A program made the translations under genes and the position numbers. Below are positions 63,165 to 64,000 of a DNA stretch of 64,000 nucleotides, one piece after another (positions within the stretch are counted from its first letter, which is position 1; each line of letters starts with the position of its first letter). The notes below the pieces were generated by a model, which worked only from the letters and a program-made list of their open reading frames with translations, did no database searches and had not been told where the DNA came from. Origin of the DNA: an uncultured Bacteroidales bacterium (GTDB taxonomy: Bacteria; Bacteroidota; Bacteroidia; Bacteroidales; Bacteroidaceae); the NCBI GenBank assembly GCA_902801425.1, contig CADCIQ010000042.1:1-64000 (forward strand), given 5' to 3'.

Positions 63165-63178
63165 CGTAAATTTACTAT

Positions 63179-63228
63179 CGCTTTGCTTTTACATTAATTC
63201 ATGTCGTAATTAATGTAAAAGCAAAGCG
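63179..63228. terminator. Perfect 21 bp palindrome after the DUF3857 pair
   Basis: Arms 63179-63199 (cgctttgcttttacattaat) and 63208-63228 are perfect complements around an 8-base loop, 14 bp beyond the stop codon. No T-run follows, so termination is inferred from position; it may instead be an inserted palindrome. Confidence 0.65.
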
Positions 63229-63285
63229 CAAATGGCTTTTAACTAATTTTAAGGATAATAATACCCTTTTATAGTATTATTTTAG

Positions 63286-63293
63286 TACTTTTG
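63286..63293 (+). promoter_or_regulatory. Candidate promoter -7 of the terminal gene
   Basis: TACTTTTG (63286-63293) fits TAnnTTTG, about 45 bases before the ATG. The -33 region is only T-rich (ccctttta). Confidence 0.55.
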
Positions 63294-63339
63294 TAGCGGA
63301 TTTTTAAAACCTAAGTATAAAACGTTTAAAACTAAACAA

Positions 63340-64000
63340 ATGAAGAAAATCTTTACTCTAATTTCAATGATTTGCCTTTGCGCTTTCAATGCAATGGCAG
63401 CAGAGGTTACAACTGTTACAGATATTGAGAAGGCTGTAACTGATGGAACTGTCGTAACTATTTCTATTAATGGTACATATCTCTATGGACCTGACGCACA
63501 GAATACAAAGATGGGAACTGCTGAAGAGGCAGTATCTTCATCAAATGGTTGCGTAGGCTATAAGATCGAGAAAGACGGTGACAATTATATGTTCCGTTGT
63601 GTTACACCTGATGGTGGTGACTATTTCATCTGGGGACGCACAGAGTGCAACTATCTCAATGCACAGCCAAATGTTGATGGTGTAACATTCAATCTTAATC
63701 CTGGCGAGCAGAAGGGTACAGACCTTGCAAATGGTGCAGTTTGGGCTTTCGAGACAGTAGAGGGTAAGCTTTACCTCAAGAATGTTGGTAATGGAGGCTA
63801 TTTCGCTGGTGAAAAGACATCAGAAACTGCCGTTGAGGTATCTGTTGTTACTATTAAGGGTGATCCAGAGCCTGTAGAGGAAGAGGTTAAAATCCTCGCA
63901 TCTCTCAAGAGTCTTGTTGATAATGGCACAATTTTCTATCTGAAGACTGGTGATCAGTATCTTTACGGCTCAAAAGAACAGGAATGCGCTATGGGCACAT
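63340..64000 (+). CDS. Exported repeat-domain protein, truncated by window end
   Basis: The frame opens MKKIFTLISMICLCAFNAMA, a signal peptide, and runs open to the window edge (at least 220 residues). Two similar segments begin near residues 24 and 185. Each has an ILASLKSLVDNGT-like or DIEKAVTDGT-like start, then YLYG and MGT, suggesting tandem domains of about 160 residues. The family is not recognised. It probably ends in a sorting tail beyond the window. Codon choice is like the highly expressed coiled-coil lipoprotein. Confidence 0.8.
   Translation, partial: MKKIFTLISMICLCAFNAMAAEVTTVTDIEKAVTDGTVVTISINGTYLYGPDAQNTKMGTAEEAVSSSNGCVGYKIEKDGDNYMFRCVTPDGGDYFIWGRTECNYLNAQPNVDGVTFNLNPGEQKGTDLANGAVWAFETVEGKLYLKNVGNGGYFAGEKTSETAVEVSVVTIKGDPEPVEEEVKILASLKSLVDNGTIFYLKTGDQYLYGSKEQECAMGT

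Overview
The window looks like chromosomal DNA of a Bacteroidales bacterium, most likely a Prevotella-type gut or rumen species. The evidence is two SusC/SusD outer-membrane pairs, promoters that fit the Bacteroidetes consensus (TTTG, about 20 bp, TAnnTTTG), weak Shine-Dalgarno sites, lipoproteins with short lipoboxes, and a C-terminal secretion tail of the type common in Prevotella. No insertion sequence, phage or CRISPR array was seen. One tRNA gene is present.

Layout. (1) 1-1.35 kb is gene-free and packed with nested inverted repeats. (2) 1.35-32.3 kb, all on the minus strand, is a large polysaccharide utilization region. Its first-transcribed part (32.3 down to 21.2 kb) encodes enzymes: a sialate/acetyl esterase-like SGNH protein, GH5 mannanase, CE7 acetyl esterase, GH94 phosphorylase, GH3 beta-glucosidase and GH9 endoglucanase. 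After a 1.4 kb gap with a promoter, repeats and a possible structured RNA comes SusC-SusD-lipoprotein. A strong terminator hairpin then separates two tandem copies of an obscure module, each a multi-pass DUF6057-like membrane protein followed by a PD40 beta-propeller lipoprotein with a CxxCH motif. A second SusC-SusD pair ends the region. The set suggests uptake and breakdown of an acetylated beta-1,4-glycan such as glucomannan. (3) 32.8-37.6 kb holds a thioredoxin-like protein, an AraC-type regulator broken by an internal deletion, a GH2 beta-galactosidase-like enzyme and tRNA-Ser(GGA). (4) 37.8-43.0 kb holds an outer-membrane barrel protein and a three-gene biotin-dependent acyl-CoA carboxylase operon led by a clear cobalamin riboswitch. 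(5) 43.2-57.7 kb holds a secreted protein with a 59-residue companion peptide, glutamate synthase (gltB, gltD), a DsbD-type reductase, a gamma-carbonic anhydrase-like protein and luxS. (6) 57.9-64 kb, plus strand, holds a frame-shifted coiled-coil lipoprotein, two tandem DUF3857/transglutaminase-like proteins and a partial repeat-containing secreted protein.

The most unusual theme is the intergenic DNA. Almost every longer spacer carries a palindromic element, often built of degenerate 9-12 base tandem words on one arm and their complement on the other. A GC-rich palindrome family sits against start codons, and related sequence is translated into two signal peptides and into the DsbD linker. 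The other candidate for new biology is the duplicated DUF6057/CxxCH-propeller module inside the glycan locus.
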